Counted from the stretch's first letter, positions 19,306-28,362 are shown. The stretch is 64,000 nucleotides of DNA from Ilumatobacteraceae bacterium (GCA_017859395.1 JAFMNE010000004.1:1-64000), one strand, 5' to 3'. Translations and numbers: made by a program. Notes: a model not told the origin generated them from the letters alone.

Positions 19306-20121
19306 TCACATCCGGCGGGCGACGAGAAGCCATTCGGGATGCTCCATCGTCGGAGGGCGCGTGCCGTAATCACCCGGTTCCACACCCGACACCGACACGA
19401 CCTCCAACCCTTCGAGCGCACAGAGCAATCGCAACTCGCGCGGCGTGTAGCACGACGTCCACAGGTCTGCTGGGCGTGCAACCCCGTGCGGGTCACGCAC
19501 CGTGGTCCGTTCATGGCAGACACCACTATCGGCATCGAAGATCGCATCGGGAAAATCACCGCGTGCCACCGCGTCGACGACGAACAGGCTCGAGAACGCT
19601 GACAGGGCCAGTCGACCGCCGTCCGCAAGGGCCGACACCATGCCCGACAACACCAGACGATCGCCATCGACTCCGCCCCGGGCATCGGCGGCGGTCATCA
19701 ACCCAAAGCCGCCCTGACAGAGCGCCACGACGGCATCAAAACCACCTATGAGGTGGGACAGCGCAGCGAGATCACGGGCATCGGCACGCTCCACGCTGGC
19801 TCCGTCGAGGTGCTCCTGCGCAATCGCTGCCGCTGCCAAATCGACAAATGTCTGGCTGATATCGATGCCGTGCACGATCACACCCCGTCGGGCGAACTCG
19901 AGCAGATGGCGACCCGGCCCGCACCCAACATCGAGGACCCGCGAACCGGCTTCGAGATGCAGGACGTCCACGAGGTGGTCAACCTCGGCAACAGTGCCCT
20001 TCGTGAACGAATACCTCAGGTACGCAGCACCCATATGGTCGGCCAGGGGCTCAAACCAGTGGTCGAACGCAGCGTTGTTCGCAGCAGCCAGCTCGCCGGT
20101 CAGCCCTTCGCTGCTGCCCAC
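19306..20121 (-). CDS. Class I SAM-dependent methyltransferase
   Basis: A 271-residue protein with motif I VLDVGCGPGRHLLEFARRG at about 62-80, an acidic HGIDIS strand-2 end, FDAVVALCQGGFG (motif IV region) and ALADGGRLALSAFS. The substrate is unknown. The GTG start lies inside the 3' end of polA (22-nt overlap), so it is likely translated from the polA message. No special domains beyond the Rossmann core. Confidence 0.82.
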   Translation of the reverse strand: MGSSEGLTGELAAANNAAFDHWFEPLADHMGAAYLRYSFTKGTVAEVDHLVDVLHLEAGSRVLDVGCGPGRHLLEFARRGVIVHGIDISQTFVDLAAAAIAQEHLDGASVERADARDLAALSHLIGGFDAVVALCQGGFGLMTAADARGGVDGDRLVLSGMVSALADGGRLALSAFSSLFVVDAVARGDFPDAIFDADSGVCHERTTVRDPHGVARPADLWTSCYTPRELRLLCALEGLEVVSVSGVEPGDYGTRPPTMEHPEWLLVARRM

Positions 20122-22769
20122 GACGCCCCCCAGGCCACGTTCACCTCGAGCGGGACGTCGAGATCCACCGCCGAACGCATGGTGTCGATCACCAAGGTGT
20201 CCACCGTGTCACGTTCAGATGCCGGCACATCGACGATGACCTCGTCATGCACCTGCAGGACGATCCGTGAGGCCAAACCGTCGTCGCGCAGGCGGCGGTC
20301 GATGAGCACCAAAGCAATCTTGAAGATGTCCGCCGCCAATCCTTGGATGCCCGCGTTCATCGCCTGCCGCTCACCGGCTTGGCGTACCCGCCAGTTGCCA
20401 TCGAGCAATTCGGGGATCCGCCGGCGGCGACCGAACAACGTCTCGGTGTACCCGCGTTCACGAGCCTCGGCCACCGTGCGATCCATGTACTCGCGCACTG
20501 CTGGAAACGCTTCGAAATACGCGTCGAGGATCACCGCGGCCTCATCGGTGGGGATCCCGAGGCGCTGACCCAACCCGTAGGCCTCCATGCCATAGGCCAA
20601 CCCGTACGACACCATCTTGGCCTTCGACCGCTGATCGATCGATACATCGTCGGCAGCCACGCCGAACACCCGCGATGCCGTGGCGGCGTGAATATCCACA
20701 CCGGTGTTGAACGCTTCGAGCAAACCCGGATCACCAGCGAGATGTGCGATGCAGCGCAATTCGATCTGGTTGTAGTCGGCAACCATCAACGTGTTGCCCG
20801 ACGACGGAACAAAGGCGGTACGGAACACCCGCCCCTCCGCCGACCGAACCGGAATGTTGTGCAGGTTCGGGTGATCCGAACTGAGCCGACCAGTGCGCGC
20901 CACCGTCTGATTGAAGGTGGCGTGAATACGACCATCGTCGGCGACCTCGGTCAGGAGACCCTCGCCGTATGTGCCACGTAGTTTTTCGACTTCGCGGTAT
21001 CTCAACAACGGGCCGATGAACTCAGGCCAGTCGTCGTGCAATTTCTCCAGGGTGGCGGCATCGGTGGAGTACCCGGTCTTTGTCTTGCGAACTCCTTTGG
21101 GCGACAGTCCGCGCTCGTCGTAGAGAAGAGCGCGCAACTGCACCGGCGAATTCACGTTCAGGTCGGCACGGCCCGACACGTCACGAAGTTCCGCCGCGAG
21201 GTCCGCCACCTGCGCCGCGAGCCGCGCCCCAATCTCGGACAGCACCTCGATATCGACCGCGATACCGAGATGTTCCATTCGGGCGAGCACCGCGATGAGC
21301 GGCACCTCCACCTCATCGTGCAACCACGTTGCCCCGGCGTCGGCGACCGCCTCACGCAGCGGAACATGCAGATGCAGCGCAGCGAACGCAGTTCGAGCCG
21401 CGATGTCGCCATGCGATACCGCCGACGCGTCAAGATCGAGTTGACCCTCCGGCGCAGCGCCAGTGCGCGCAAGTCGAACCGACCCGAAGCGCTCCATGAG
21501 TTCATCGACCCCGAATCGAGCGTCGGCAGGGTCCACGAGGTACGCCGCGACGACAGGGTCGAACAGCACGCCGCCGTGCTCCACTCCAAGATCGGCCAGC
21601 CCGCGCAACAACTCTTTGGCGCGCAACGCACAGACCTCGGCCTCGCCGAGAGCAGCACGTACCGCGTCGTCGCCACACATGGCGACATCCGCCCACCATG
21701 CGACAACGTCGCTATCGCCATCACCGGCCACCACGGCCAGCCCCATGAGTGGTGAGCGCCCGGGCTCGCCACTCCACGCAGGAGCGACACCACACATGCC
21801 GCCGCGCAGCGCGCCGACAACATCGTCGACCGATCCGACAACCGAGGTGATCTGCACATCATCGGATACCGCGTTGTCAATCTCTGGCGACGCGGACACA
21901 TCGAGCACGCTGAGCAGACGGTCGCCCATGGTTGTGAACTCAAGATCAGCGCACAGGGCGCGCAGGGTCGCGATATCGGGCCGCACCACAATGGTGTCGG
22001 CCGATACATCGCCGATCGGGGCGTCATCGCGTAAGCGCATCAGTTCGAGATTGCGACGCGCACGCTCGGCGTGCTCGTGCAAATTCGCACGCAGTTTCGG
22101 TGTTTGCTCATCGGCGGCAGCGAGGGCGCCATCGAGGCCCCCATGGGCCATGATGAGCTTCGCGGCCGTCTTCTCCCCTACCCCTGGCACACCGGGCAGG
22201 TTGTCGCTGGTGTCCCCGCGCAGAGCCGCGTAATCGGGATACAACCGCGGTGGCACCCCTGTGCGCTCGGCGATACCTGCCTCGTCGTACAGCGCGTAGT
22301 CACTGACACCGCGGCGGTTGTACAGCACCTTGATGTGTGGGTCCTCGACCAGTTGGTAACTGTCGCGGTCGCCGGTGACCACGATGACATCGTCACCTGC
22401 GGCAGCGAGACGTCGCGCTGCCGTGGCAATCAGGTCATCAGCCTCCCAACCCGCAGCGTCCACCTGCGTCACGCCAAGGGCATCGAGAAGTGACCGCACG
22501 AGTGGCATCTGGCTACGCAAGTTGTCCGGCGTGGCCGCCCGCTGAGCTTTGTAGGTGGGTTCGGCCTCGTGCCGAAATGTTGGCTCGGAACGGTCGAATG
22601 CCACCAGCACTCCATCGGGCCGCTGGTCGCGCAACACATTGTGGAGCATGGAGGCAAAGCCAAACACGGCGTTCGTCACCTGACCGCTTGAGGTCACCAT
22701 GTCCTCGGGCAGCGCGAAGAATGCGCGGTACGTCAGGGAGTTCCCGTCGATCAGCAGGTGCAGCGCCAT
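20100..22769 (-). CDS. polA: DNA polymerase I
   Basis: Repair and Okazaki-fragment polymerase of 889 residues. N-terminal 5' nuclease domain (LLIDGNSLTYRAFFALP; DDLIATAARR; TGDRDSYQLV; GVPGVGEKTAAKLI), a central degenerate 3'-5' exonuclease-like region without the DxE motif, and a family-A polymerase domain with DYNQIELRCIAHLAGD, the KMVSYGLAYGM O-helix region and LQVHDEVIVDVP. Lack of proofreading residues is common in actinobacterial PolA. It starts 3 bp after the ANTAR regulator. Confidence 0.97.
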   Translation of the reverse strand: MALHLLIDGNSLTYRAFFALPEDMVTSSGQVTNAVFGFASMLHNVLRDQRPDGVLVAFDRSEPTFRHEAEPTYKAQRAATPDNLRSQMPLVRSLLDALGVTQVDAAGWEADDLIATAARRLAAAGDDVIVVTGDRDSYQLVEDPHIKVLYNRRGVSDYALYDEAGIAERTGVPPRLYPDYAALRGDTSDNLPGVPGVGEKTAAKLIMAHGGLDGALAAADEQTPKLRANLHEHAERARRNLELMRLRDDAPIGDVSADTIVVRPDIATLRALCADLEFTTMGDRLLSVLDVSASPEIDNAVSDDVQITSVVGSVDDVVGALRGGMCGVAPAWSGEPGRSPLMGLAVVAGDGDSDVVAWWADVAMCGDDAVRAALGEAEVCALRAKELLRGLADLGVEHGGVLFDPVVAAYLVDPADARFGVDELMERFGSVRLARTGAAPEGQLDLDASAVSHGDIAARTAFAALHLHVPLREAVADAGATWLHDEVEVPLIAVLARMEHLGIAVDIEVLSEIGARLAAQVADLAAELRDVSGRADLNVNSPVQLRALLYDERGLSPKGVRKTKTGYSTDAATLEKLHDDWPEFIGPLLRYREVEKLRGTYGEGLLTEVADDGRIHATFNQTVARTGRLSSDHPNLHNIPVRSAEGRVFRTAFVPSSGNTLMVADYNQIELRCIAHLAGDPGLLEAFNTGVDIHAATASRVFGVAADDVSIDQRSKAKMVSYGLAYGMEAYGLGQRLGIPTDEAAVILDAYFEAFPAVREYMDRTVAEARERGYTETLFGRRRRIPELLDGNWRVRQAGERQAMNAGIQGLAADIFKIALVLIDRRLRDDGLASRIVLQVHDEVIVDVPASERDTVDTLVIDTMRSAVDLDVPLEVNVAWGASWAAAKG

Positions 22770-22772
22770 CGA

Positions 22773-23351
22773 TCAGTCTGGAATCAGGGTGCCGGCCAGC
22801 ACCTCGTCGGCGACATCGCGCATGCGGGTACGACGGGTCATCGCGGTGCGCTGAATGAAGGCAAAGGCGTCACCTTCAGACAGTCCGAAACGATCGATCA
22901 GCACCCCTTTGGCACGATCGACGATCTTGCGCGACTCAAGTTGTTCGCCAAGGGCATCGATCTCACCGGTGAGATCGCGCAGTTCACGGAATCGGCCGAT
23001 CGCCACCTCGATGGCGGGCACGAGATCACTGCGCTGGAACGGCTTGACCAGAAATGCCAACGCTCCCGCGTCGCGTGCCTGTTCGACCACTTCGCGCTGG
23101 CTGAACGCGGTGAGCATGAGCACACCGCACAACTTCTCGGCGGTGAGTACCGCGGCCACCTCAAGGCCGTCCAGTCCGGGCATCTTCACATCGAGGATTG
23201 CGAGGTCGGGCGTGAGGTCGCGCACGAGTTGCACCGCCTCATCGCCGCGACCGGTTTCACCGACGACCTCATACCCCTCTTCGACCAGCGTCTCGCGCAG
23301 ATCCATTCGGATGATCGCCTCGTCTTCGGCGATCACGACCCGGATCGACAT
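22773..23351 (-). CDS. ANTAR-domain response regulator (PdtaR-like antiterminator)
   Basis: A 192-residue regulator: receiver domain (1-120) with acidic pocket AEDEA, phospho-acceptor Asp in LAILDVKMPG and Lys in FLVKPF, then an ANTAR RNA-binding domain (about 135-190) with ESRKIVDRAKGVLIDRFGLS. ANTAR proteins bind paired hexaloop RNA hairpins to prevent termination. In mycobacteria the orthologue PdtaR lies near polA, and the same neighbourhood is seen here. A strong AAGGAGG ribosome site precedes the ATG. No cognate kinase is adjacent. Confidence 0.92.
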   Translation of the reverse strand: MSIRVVIAEDEAIIRMDLRETLVEEGYEVVGETGRGDEAVQLVRDLTPDLAILDVKMPGLDGLEVAAVLTAEKLCGVLMLTAFSQREVVEQARDAGALAFLVKPFQRSDLVPAIEVAIGRFRELRDLTGEIDALGEQLESRKIVDRAKGVLIDRFGLSEGDAFAFIQRTAMTRRTRMRDVADEVLAGTLIPD

Positions 23352-23417
23352 GGGGTTCCTCCTTCGTGCCCGGGCCGCACCGTAGCCGCCGCGCGGCGTT
23401 GCACCACAGGCGCTCGG

Positions 23418-23738
23418 TCAGCCACGGGCCAACTCGTCAAGCCAGCGATCGGAGCGCGCCTCCAGCTCGCTGATCTCGTAGCGGATCTGATCGCGGTGGC
23501 GACTCAATGCGTCAGCGTGCTTGCGCGCCTCGGCCGCCTCTTGTGCGGCGAGGGGTGTTTCGGACACCAACGCACGCAGTTCATGGTCATCGGCGGCATT
23601 GGCCACGACGCCCAGTTGTTCGTCGACTTGGGCCAATTCAACACGCAGACGCTCGAGACGTTCTGCTGCTTGCGTCAGGCGACGCTCCACCAACCACCGG
23701 GCCACGGAGCCAATACTACGGCGGCCCCGGCGCGGCAT
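23418..23738 (-). CDS. Small coiled-coil protein of unknown function
   Basis: 106 residues, no recognised enzymatic motif. After a basic N-terminus (PRRGRR) nearly the whole chain is predicted helical with heptad character (QAAERLERLRVELAQVDEQL; HADALSRHRDQIRYEISELE). High GC at third positions and fit between the flanking genes support coding. It may be a conserved actinobacterial helical protein, but I do not recognise a named family. It lies between the ANTAR regulator and a tRNA gene on the same strand. Confidence 0.6.
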   Translation of the reverse strand: MPRRGRRSIGSVARWLVERRLTQAAERLERLRVELAQVDEQLGVVANAADDHELRALVSETPLAAQEAAEARKHADALSRHRDQIRYEISELEARSDRWLDELARG

Positions 23739-23802
23739 CAGGTTCTGCGCTGGACCCGGCTGCGGTTGCGTCGCAGTGGACGAACTCGATCAACCGGAAA
23801 TG

Positions 23803-23878
23803 TGGTGCCCCGAGTCGGATTCGAACCGACACTGGACGGTGTTTGAGACCGCTGCCTCTGCCGTTGGGCTACCGGGGC
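23803..23878 (-). tRNA. tRNA with CAA (leucine) anticodon but class-I fold
   Basis: On the minus strand a 76-nt cloverleaf is seen: acceptor GCCCCGG with TCGGGGC (one G-U), D arm with GCC/GGC, anticodon stem GCGGT/ACCGT with loop CTCAAAC (anticodon CAA), a 5-nt variable loop CCAGT, T arm GTCGG-TTCGAAT-CCGAC, discriminator A and encoded CCA. CAA should decode UUG (Leu), yet leucine tRNAs normally have a long class-II variable arm like the one at 3-87. The identity (leucine or not) therefore needs testing. Confidence 0.8.
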
Positions 23879-23885
23879 CACATCA

Positions 23886-23902
23886 CATCACCTTGGGTGA
23901 TG
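23886..23902. promoter_or_regulatory. Perfect 7-bp palindrome upstream of the fab operon
   Basis: CATCACC-TTG-GGTGATG forms a perfect inverted repeat with 3-base spacer in the 107-bp region between the tRNA (minus) and fabD (plus). It could be an operator for the fatty-acid genes or lie in the tRNA promoter. It has no T tract, so it is unlikely to be a terminator. Confidence 0.35.
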
Positions 23903-23985
23903 CCCGGTGAGGTTAGCGGTGACGACCCGCGCCCTCCCACCGCTCGTGGAATCGCACCCCTCACCCCCGGCAGGGGTCTACTGTC

Positions 23986-25161
23986 GTGGCAATGCTCGCT
24001 TTCACATTCCCCGGACAGGGCTCGCAGCGTCCCGGTATGGGGCGTCCCTGGGCCGACCACGACAGTTGGGACCTCGTGATCGAGGCCAGCGACGTGGTCG
24101 GGCGCGATGTGGGTCACCTTCTGCTCGATGCTGACGCCGACGAACTACGCGACACCCGCAACGCGCAACTGACCACGTTTGTCTCGAGCCTGATGGTTCT
24201 CGATGCTGTTCAACGACTCGGCATTGACGCCGATGTGTACGCCGGCCACAGCTTGGGCGAATACACCGCGCTGGCCGCCTCGGGCGCTCTCGGATTCGAC
24301 GATGGTGCCCGCCTCGTGGCCGAGCGCGCGTCGGCAATGCACGATGCCGGCCAGGAGCGCCCCGGCACCATGGCGGCCGTGCTGGGCCTCGACGATGATC
24401 AGGTGGAAGTCGCCTGCAACCTCGCCGATGCCGACGTGTGGGTGGCGAACTTCAACGCGCCCGGCCAAGTCGTGATTGCCGGCTCCCCCGACGGTGTGGC
24501 TGCAGCCGGTGAACAAGCCAAAACACTCGGGGCGAAGAAGGTGATGCCCCTGCAGGTGTCGGGAGCATTCCACACACCGTTCATGGCGCCGGCGCGCGAC
24601 CGGTTGCGGGCCGCAATCGCCATTGCGGCGATCCGCAACTCGGACACGCCGGTGGTGTCCAATGTGGATAGTCAGCCCCACACCAGCGGCGAGGAATGGA
24701 CAAGCTTGTTGTCCGCACAGCTCACCAGTCCCGTGCGCTGGAAGCACGGCCTGCAGGCAATGGCTGCAATGGGCGTCACCGCCATTGCCGAACTCGGCCC
24801 CGGAGGGGTTCTGACCGGTATGGCCAAGCGCAGTCTCGACGGCGTCCGCACGGTGTCGGTTGCCACCCCGGACGAACTCAGTCGGCTTATGGAGTGGGTA
24901 GCCGGTGGTGATGCCTCGCCGCCCGCCCACGAAGGCGAGCATCTGTTTGCACATGAGCGCCTCGTGGTGAGTCCTGCCGCGGGCGTGTTCACCAGCGCCG
25001 GCCTCGACAGCGGCACGGCCATCACCGTCGGCAGCGTCCTGGGCCATGTCGCCGATACCGAGGTGAGGTCGCCCTTCGCCGGGGTCCTGCAGAACTACAT
25101 CGCCGTCGACACCGAACGTGTGGCGGCTCGCCAGCCCATTGCATGGCTGCGCACCGACTGA
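23986..25161 (+). CDS. fabD: Malonyl-CoA:ACP transacylase with C-terminal biotinyl/lipoyl-like domain
   Basis: Loads malonyl groups onto ACP for FAS-II. Residues 1-310 are a standard FabD: FPGQGSQ, catalytic Ser in AGHSLGEYTAL and His in SGAFHTPFM. The protein continues to 391 residues. From about 326 a barrel-sandwich-like repeat appears (VVSPAAGVF ... VRSPFAGVL ... ARQPIAWLR), resembling biotinyl/lipoyl carrier domains but lacking the modifiable Lys hairpin. The GTG start at 23986 is followed by an ATG at 23992 that would also fit. First gene of fabD-fabH-fabG-acpP-fabF. Confidence 0.93.
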   Translation: MAMLAFTFPGQGSQRPGMGRPWADHDSWDLVIEASDVVGRDVGHLLLDADADELRDTRNAQLTTFVSSLMVLDAVQRLGIDADVYAGHSLGEYTALAASGALGFDDGARLVAERASAMHDAGQERPGTMAAVLGLDDDQVEVACNLADADVWVANFNAPGQVVIAGSPDGVAAAGEQAKTLGAKKVMPLQVSGAFHTPFMAPARDRLRAAIAIAAIRNSDTPVVSNVDSQPHTSGEEWTSLLSAQLTSPVRWKHGLQAMAAMGVTAIAELGPGGVLTGMAKRSLDGVRTVSVATPDELSRLMEWVAGGDASPPAHEGEHLFAHERLVVSPAAGVFTSAGLDSGTAITVGSVLGHVADTEVRSPFAGVLQNYIAVDTERVAARQPIAWLRTD

Positions 25162-25182
25162 TCGACATACAGGGGGAACGAC

Positions 25183-26136
25183 ATGCCAGCGACACGACCG
25201 GGCAGTATCGGCGGGGTGATCTCCGGGTGGGGCGCCACTTTGGGTGAGCGAGTGGTCACCAACCACGATCTCGCCCAAACCCTCGATACGAGTGATGAAT
25301 GGATCGTCACCCGCACCGGCATCTCCGAGCGCCGCATCGGCGGAACCACCGCTGGCCTCGCCTGCCGCGCCGCCAGCGACGCGCTATCCCTCGCGGGCCT
25401 CACGCCCGACCGCATCGACGCTCTCATCTTGTCCACCACGACGCCCGATCGACAGTGGGGCACCGCACAGATCGTGCAACGCGAACTCGGCTTGCAGTGC
25501 GGCTCATTCGAGGTGAACGCTGCCTGCTCTGGTTTTGTCTACTCGCTGGTGAACGCACATGGGCTGCTCGCCATGGGTGCCGATCGCGTGTTGGTGATCG
25601 GCGCCGACACGTTGTCGCGCATCACCGATTGGAATGACCGCGCGACCGCACCACTGTTCGCCGACGCAGCAGGAGCGGTCGTTCTCGAATCCACCGACGG
25701 GCCGGGGCAACTGCTCGGCTGGGATCTCGACTCCGACGGCAGCGCCAGCGAATTGCTCTGGGCCGACGTGGGCGGCACGGTGAACATGGAAGGCAAGGAG
25801 GTCTTCCGCCGTGCGGTGCGCATCATGATGGATTCAGCCGAGAAGTCAATGCGCCACGCGGGTATCACCGCCGATGATCTGGCGCTGATTGTTCCCCATC
25901 AGGCAAATATCCGCATCATCACCGCCGCCTGCGAGCGCCTGGGCGTCGACATGGAACGCGCCGCGGTGACCATCGACCACACCGGCAACACCTCGTCGGC
26001 ATCCATTCCCGTCGCCCTGACCGAGGCTCTGGAGGCCGGCCGGGTTACTGCTGGCGACAACATCTTGCTGGTCGGCTTCGGTGGCGGCATGACCGCCGCG
26101 AGTGCTGTTCTGCGCTGGGGAGGGACTCCGTCATGA
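25183..26136 (+). CDS. fabH: Beta-ketoacyl-ACP synthase III
   Basis: Initiates FAS-II by condensing acyl-CoA with malonyl-ACP. 317 residues with the Cys-His-Asn triad visible: Cys in VNAACSGFVYSL, His in LIVPHQANIRI, Asn in DHTGNTSSASIP; the C-terminal GFGGGMTAAS loop is present. A GGGGGAA ribosome site precedes the ATG. The end overlaps fabG by 4 nt (ATGA). Confidence 0.97.
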   Translation: MPATRPGSIGGVISGWGATLGERVVTNHDLAQTLDTSDEWIVTRTGISERRIGGTTAGLACRAASDALSLAGLTPDRIDALILSTTTPDRQWGTAQIVQRELGLQCGSFEVNAACSGFVYSLVNAHGLLAMGADRVLVIGADTLSRITDWNDRATAPLFADAAGAVVLESTDGPGQLLGWDLDSDGSASELLWADVGGTVNMEGKEVFRRAVRIMMDSAEKSMRHAGITADDLALIVPHQANIRIITAACERLGVDMERAAVTIDHTGNTSSASIPVALTEALEAGRVTAGDNILLVGFGGGMTAASAVLRWGGTPS

Positions 26137-26840
26137 GCCGCAATGTTCTTGTGACCGGCGGCAGTCGTGGTATCGGTCTCGCCATCGCCCGCCGCCTCGC
26201 CGCCGCAGGCGACAACGTCGCCGTGACCTACAACTCATCACCCCCGCCAGACGGGCTCAAGGGCGTAGCGTGCGATGTGACCTCCTCAGACGATGTCGAG
26301 CGGGCTTTCACCGAGGTCGAGGAGCACTTCGGTGGGCCTGTTGAGGTCCTCATCTCCAATGCAGGCATTACCCGCGACGGGCTACTCATGCGCATGGGCG
26401 ACGACGACTTCGGGGCAGTGATCGATGCCAACCTGACCGCGGCGTACCGGGTGACCCGACGGGCGACCCAAAAAATGCTGCGGGCACGCTGGGGTCGCGT
26501 GATCCTCGTCTCGTCGGTCGTCGGCTTGCTCGGCGCTGCTGGACAGGCCAACTATGCGGCGTCCAAGGCCGGCCTCGTCGGCTTCGCCCGGTCGGTGGCC
26601 CGAGAACTGGGCTCACGGGCGATCACCGTCAACGTTGTCGCTCCCGGACCGGTCGCCACCGATATGACAGCTGCACTGAGCCAGGAGCGCCTCGATGCCA
26701 TCACCGAGGCCGTACCCCTCGGGCGCATGGCCGACCCCGACGAAGTCGCCGCGGTGGTGCAGTTCCTCGCATCTGATGATGCTGCGTACATCACCGGCGC
26801 AGTGATTCCCGTCGACGGTGGCCTCGGCATGGGGCACTGA
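26133..26840 (+). CDS. fabG: 3-oxoacyl-ACP reductase
   Basis: NADPH-dependent reductase of the SDR family, 235 residues. TGGSRGIG nucleotide loop, SNAGITRD (NAG motif), Ser in SSVVGLLG, the YAASKAGLVGF catalytic Tyr-Lys, and the C-terminal VDGGLGMGH. Position within the fab operon and 4-nt overlap with fabH support a FabG role rather than another SDR. The substrate-specific loop is short, as in MabA/FabG1. Confidence 0.94.
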   Translation: MSRNVLVTGGSRGIGLAIARRLAAAGDNVAVTYNSSPPPDGLKGVACDVTSSDDVERAFTEVEEHFGGPVEVLISNAGITRDGLLMRMGDDDFGAVIDANLTAAYRVTRRATQKMLRARWGRVILVSSVVGLLGAAGQANYAASKAGLVGFARSVARELGSRAITVNVVAPGPVATDMTAALSQERLDAITEAVPLGRMADPDEVAAVVQFLASDDAAYITGAVIPVDGGLGMGH

Positions 26841-26923
26841 CACTCCACTGTCGACCGATTCGGATTATCTACACTCTCAAGAGTTGCTGCGATCGACGCG
26901 GTGACCACGATCAAGGAGTCAAC

Positions 26924-27160
26924 GTGGATCAAGAACTGTTCGCCCGTTTCCGTAAGTGCGCCGTCGAGGTGCTGTCGGTGTCTGACGACAAGGTCACCCC
27001 CGACGCCAAGTTCGGCGACGATCTCGATGCCGACAGCCTCGACCTCGTCGAGCTGGTGATGGCCCTCGAAGAAGAGTTCGACATCGAGGTGCCCGAGGAA
27101 GAACTCGAGGGCATCGAAACCGTCGGCCAGGCATTCGAACTGGTCACCAACAAGCTCTGA
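26924..27160 (+). CDS. acpP: Acyl carrier protein
   Basis: A 78-residue acidic helical protein; the phosphopantetheine attachment Ser lies in DLDADSLDLVELVM. Carries acyl intermediates in FAS-II. The GTG start at 26924 is preceded by AAGGAG at good spacing. The 83-bp gap after fabG may hold an extra promoter. Its TGA overlaps the fabF ATG by one base (TGATG). Confidence 0.97.
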   Translation: MDQELFARFRKCAVEVLSVSDDKVTPDAKFGDDLDADSLDLVELVMALEEEFDIEVPEEELEGIETVGQAFELVTNKL

Positions 27161-28344
27161 TGCGCGGCTCGGGCCGTCGCGTCGCCATCACCGGCCTTGG
27201 TGTGGTGGCTCCCTGCGGTGTGGGGCGCGACGCATTCTGGAACGGGCTGTTCGGCCCCGGCATTGTTGGTGCTGAACGACACATCACCATCGAGGACTGG
27301 GATCCGTCCCCGTGGTACGACAGCCCCAAGGACGCACGGCGCGCAGACCGCAGTGAGCAATATGCGATCGCCGCGGCAGCTGAGGCCCTGGAGCAATCGG
27401 GGCGGCCCGCGGCCGACGATGCTCGCATCGGCACGATTTTCGGAACCGGTGTCGGCGGTATTCACACCTTGGAGGAGCAGATCGCTGTCCGCCTCGACCG
27501 TGGTGAACGTCGCGTATCGCCGTTCTTGGTACCGATGATGATGGCGAACGCTTCAGGTGCCGCTGTGTCGATGCGACACGGCCTGCGCGGCCCGAACGAA
27601 ACCATCTGCACCGCGTGCGCGGCCGGCACCCACGCCATCGGGTATGCCGCACGGCTGATCGCGTGGGACATGGCCGACGCCGTCGTGACCGGGGGCACCG
27701 AGTATGCGGGGACACCTACCTCGCTGGCCTCGTTCGGCAATATGACCGCGCTGTCGGGTGAAGGCACCAGCCGCCCATTTGATGCTGCCCGTGACGGCTT
27801 CGTCATGGGTGAAGGTGCCGGTGTACTGGTCCTCGAGGAATGGGAATCGGCCGTGGCGCGTGGCGCCACCATCCTCGGCGAAATTCTCGGCGCCGGATCG
27901 AACGCCGACGCCCACCACATCACCGCTCCGTCGCCCGGCGGAATCGGTGCCATCGGCTGTATGCGCCTCGCCCTCGACGATGCTGGGCTGTCGCCGTCGG
28001 ATATCACCCAGATCAACGCTCATGGCACCTCCACTCCGTTGAACGATGCGGCGGAAGCCGCTGCGATCAGCGACGTATTCGGAGCCGGCGCAGTGCCGGT
28101 GGTATCGACCAAAGGTGTGACCGGCCATGCCCTTGGTGCTGCTGGCGCGTTGGAGGCGGCAGCGGTGGTGCTCTCGATGCAGCACCGCATGATCCCACCA
28201 ACGGCGAACACCACTGAGGTCGACCCCGAATTGCCGATCGACCTCGTGACCGGGTCGGGTCGCGCATGGGAACCAGGGCCGACGATGTCGAACAATTTCG
28301 GTTTCGGCGGCCACAACGGCTCGATCATCATCGGGCCTGCCTGA
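27160..28344 (+). CDS. fabF: Beta-ketoacyl-ACP synthase II
   Basis: Chain-elongating condensing enzyme, 394 residues. Seen: RVAITGLGVVAPCG start, active-site Cys in ICTACAAGTHAIG, His in INAHGTSTPLND and TKGVTGHALGAAG, and the C-terminal NNFGFGGHNGS. Translationally coupled to acpP. It ends 18 bp before the convergent fabZ. Confidence 0.97.
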   Translation: MRGSGRRVAITGLGVVAPCGVGRDAFWNGLFGPGIVGAERHITIEDWDPSPWYDSPKDARRADRSEQYAIAAAAEALEQSGRPAADDARIGTIFGTGVGGIHTLEEQIAVRLDRGERRVSPFLVPMMMANASGAAVSMRHGLRGPNETICTACAAGTHAIGYAARLIAWDMADAVVTGGTEYAGTPTSLASFGNMTALSGEGTSRPFDAARDGFVMGEGAGVLVLEEWESAVARGATILGEILGAGSNADAHHITAPSPGGIGAIGCMRLALDDAGLSPSDITQINAHGTSTPLNDAAEAAAISDVFGAGAVPVVSTKGVTGHALGAAGALEAAAVVLSMQHRMIPPTANTTEVDPELPIDLVTGSGRAWEPGPTMSNNFGFGGHNGSIIIGPA

Positions 28345-28362
28345 CCCGCAACGCCGCGAGCG

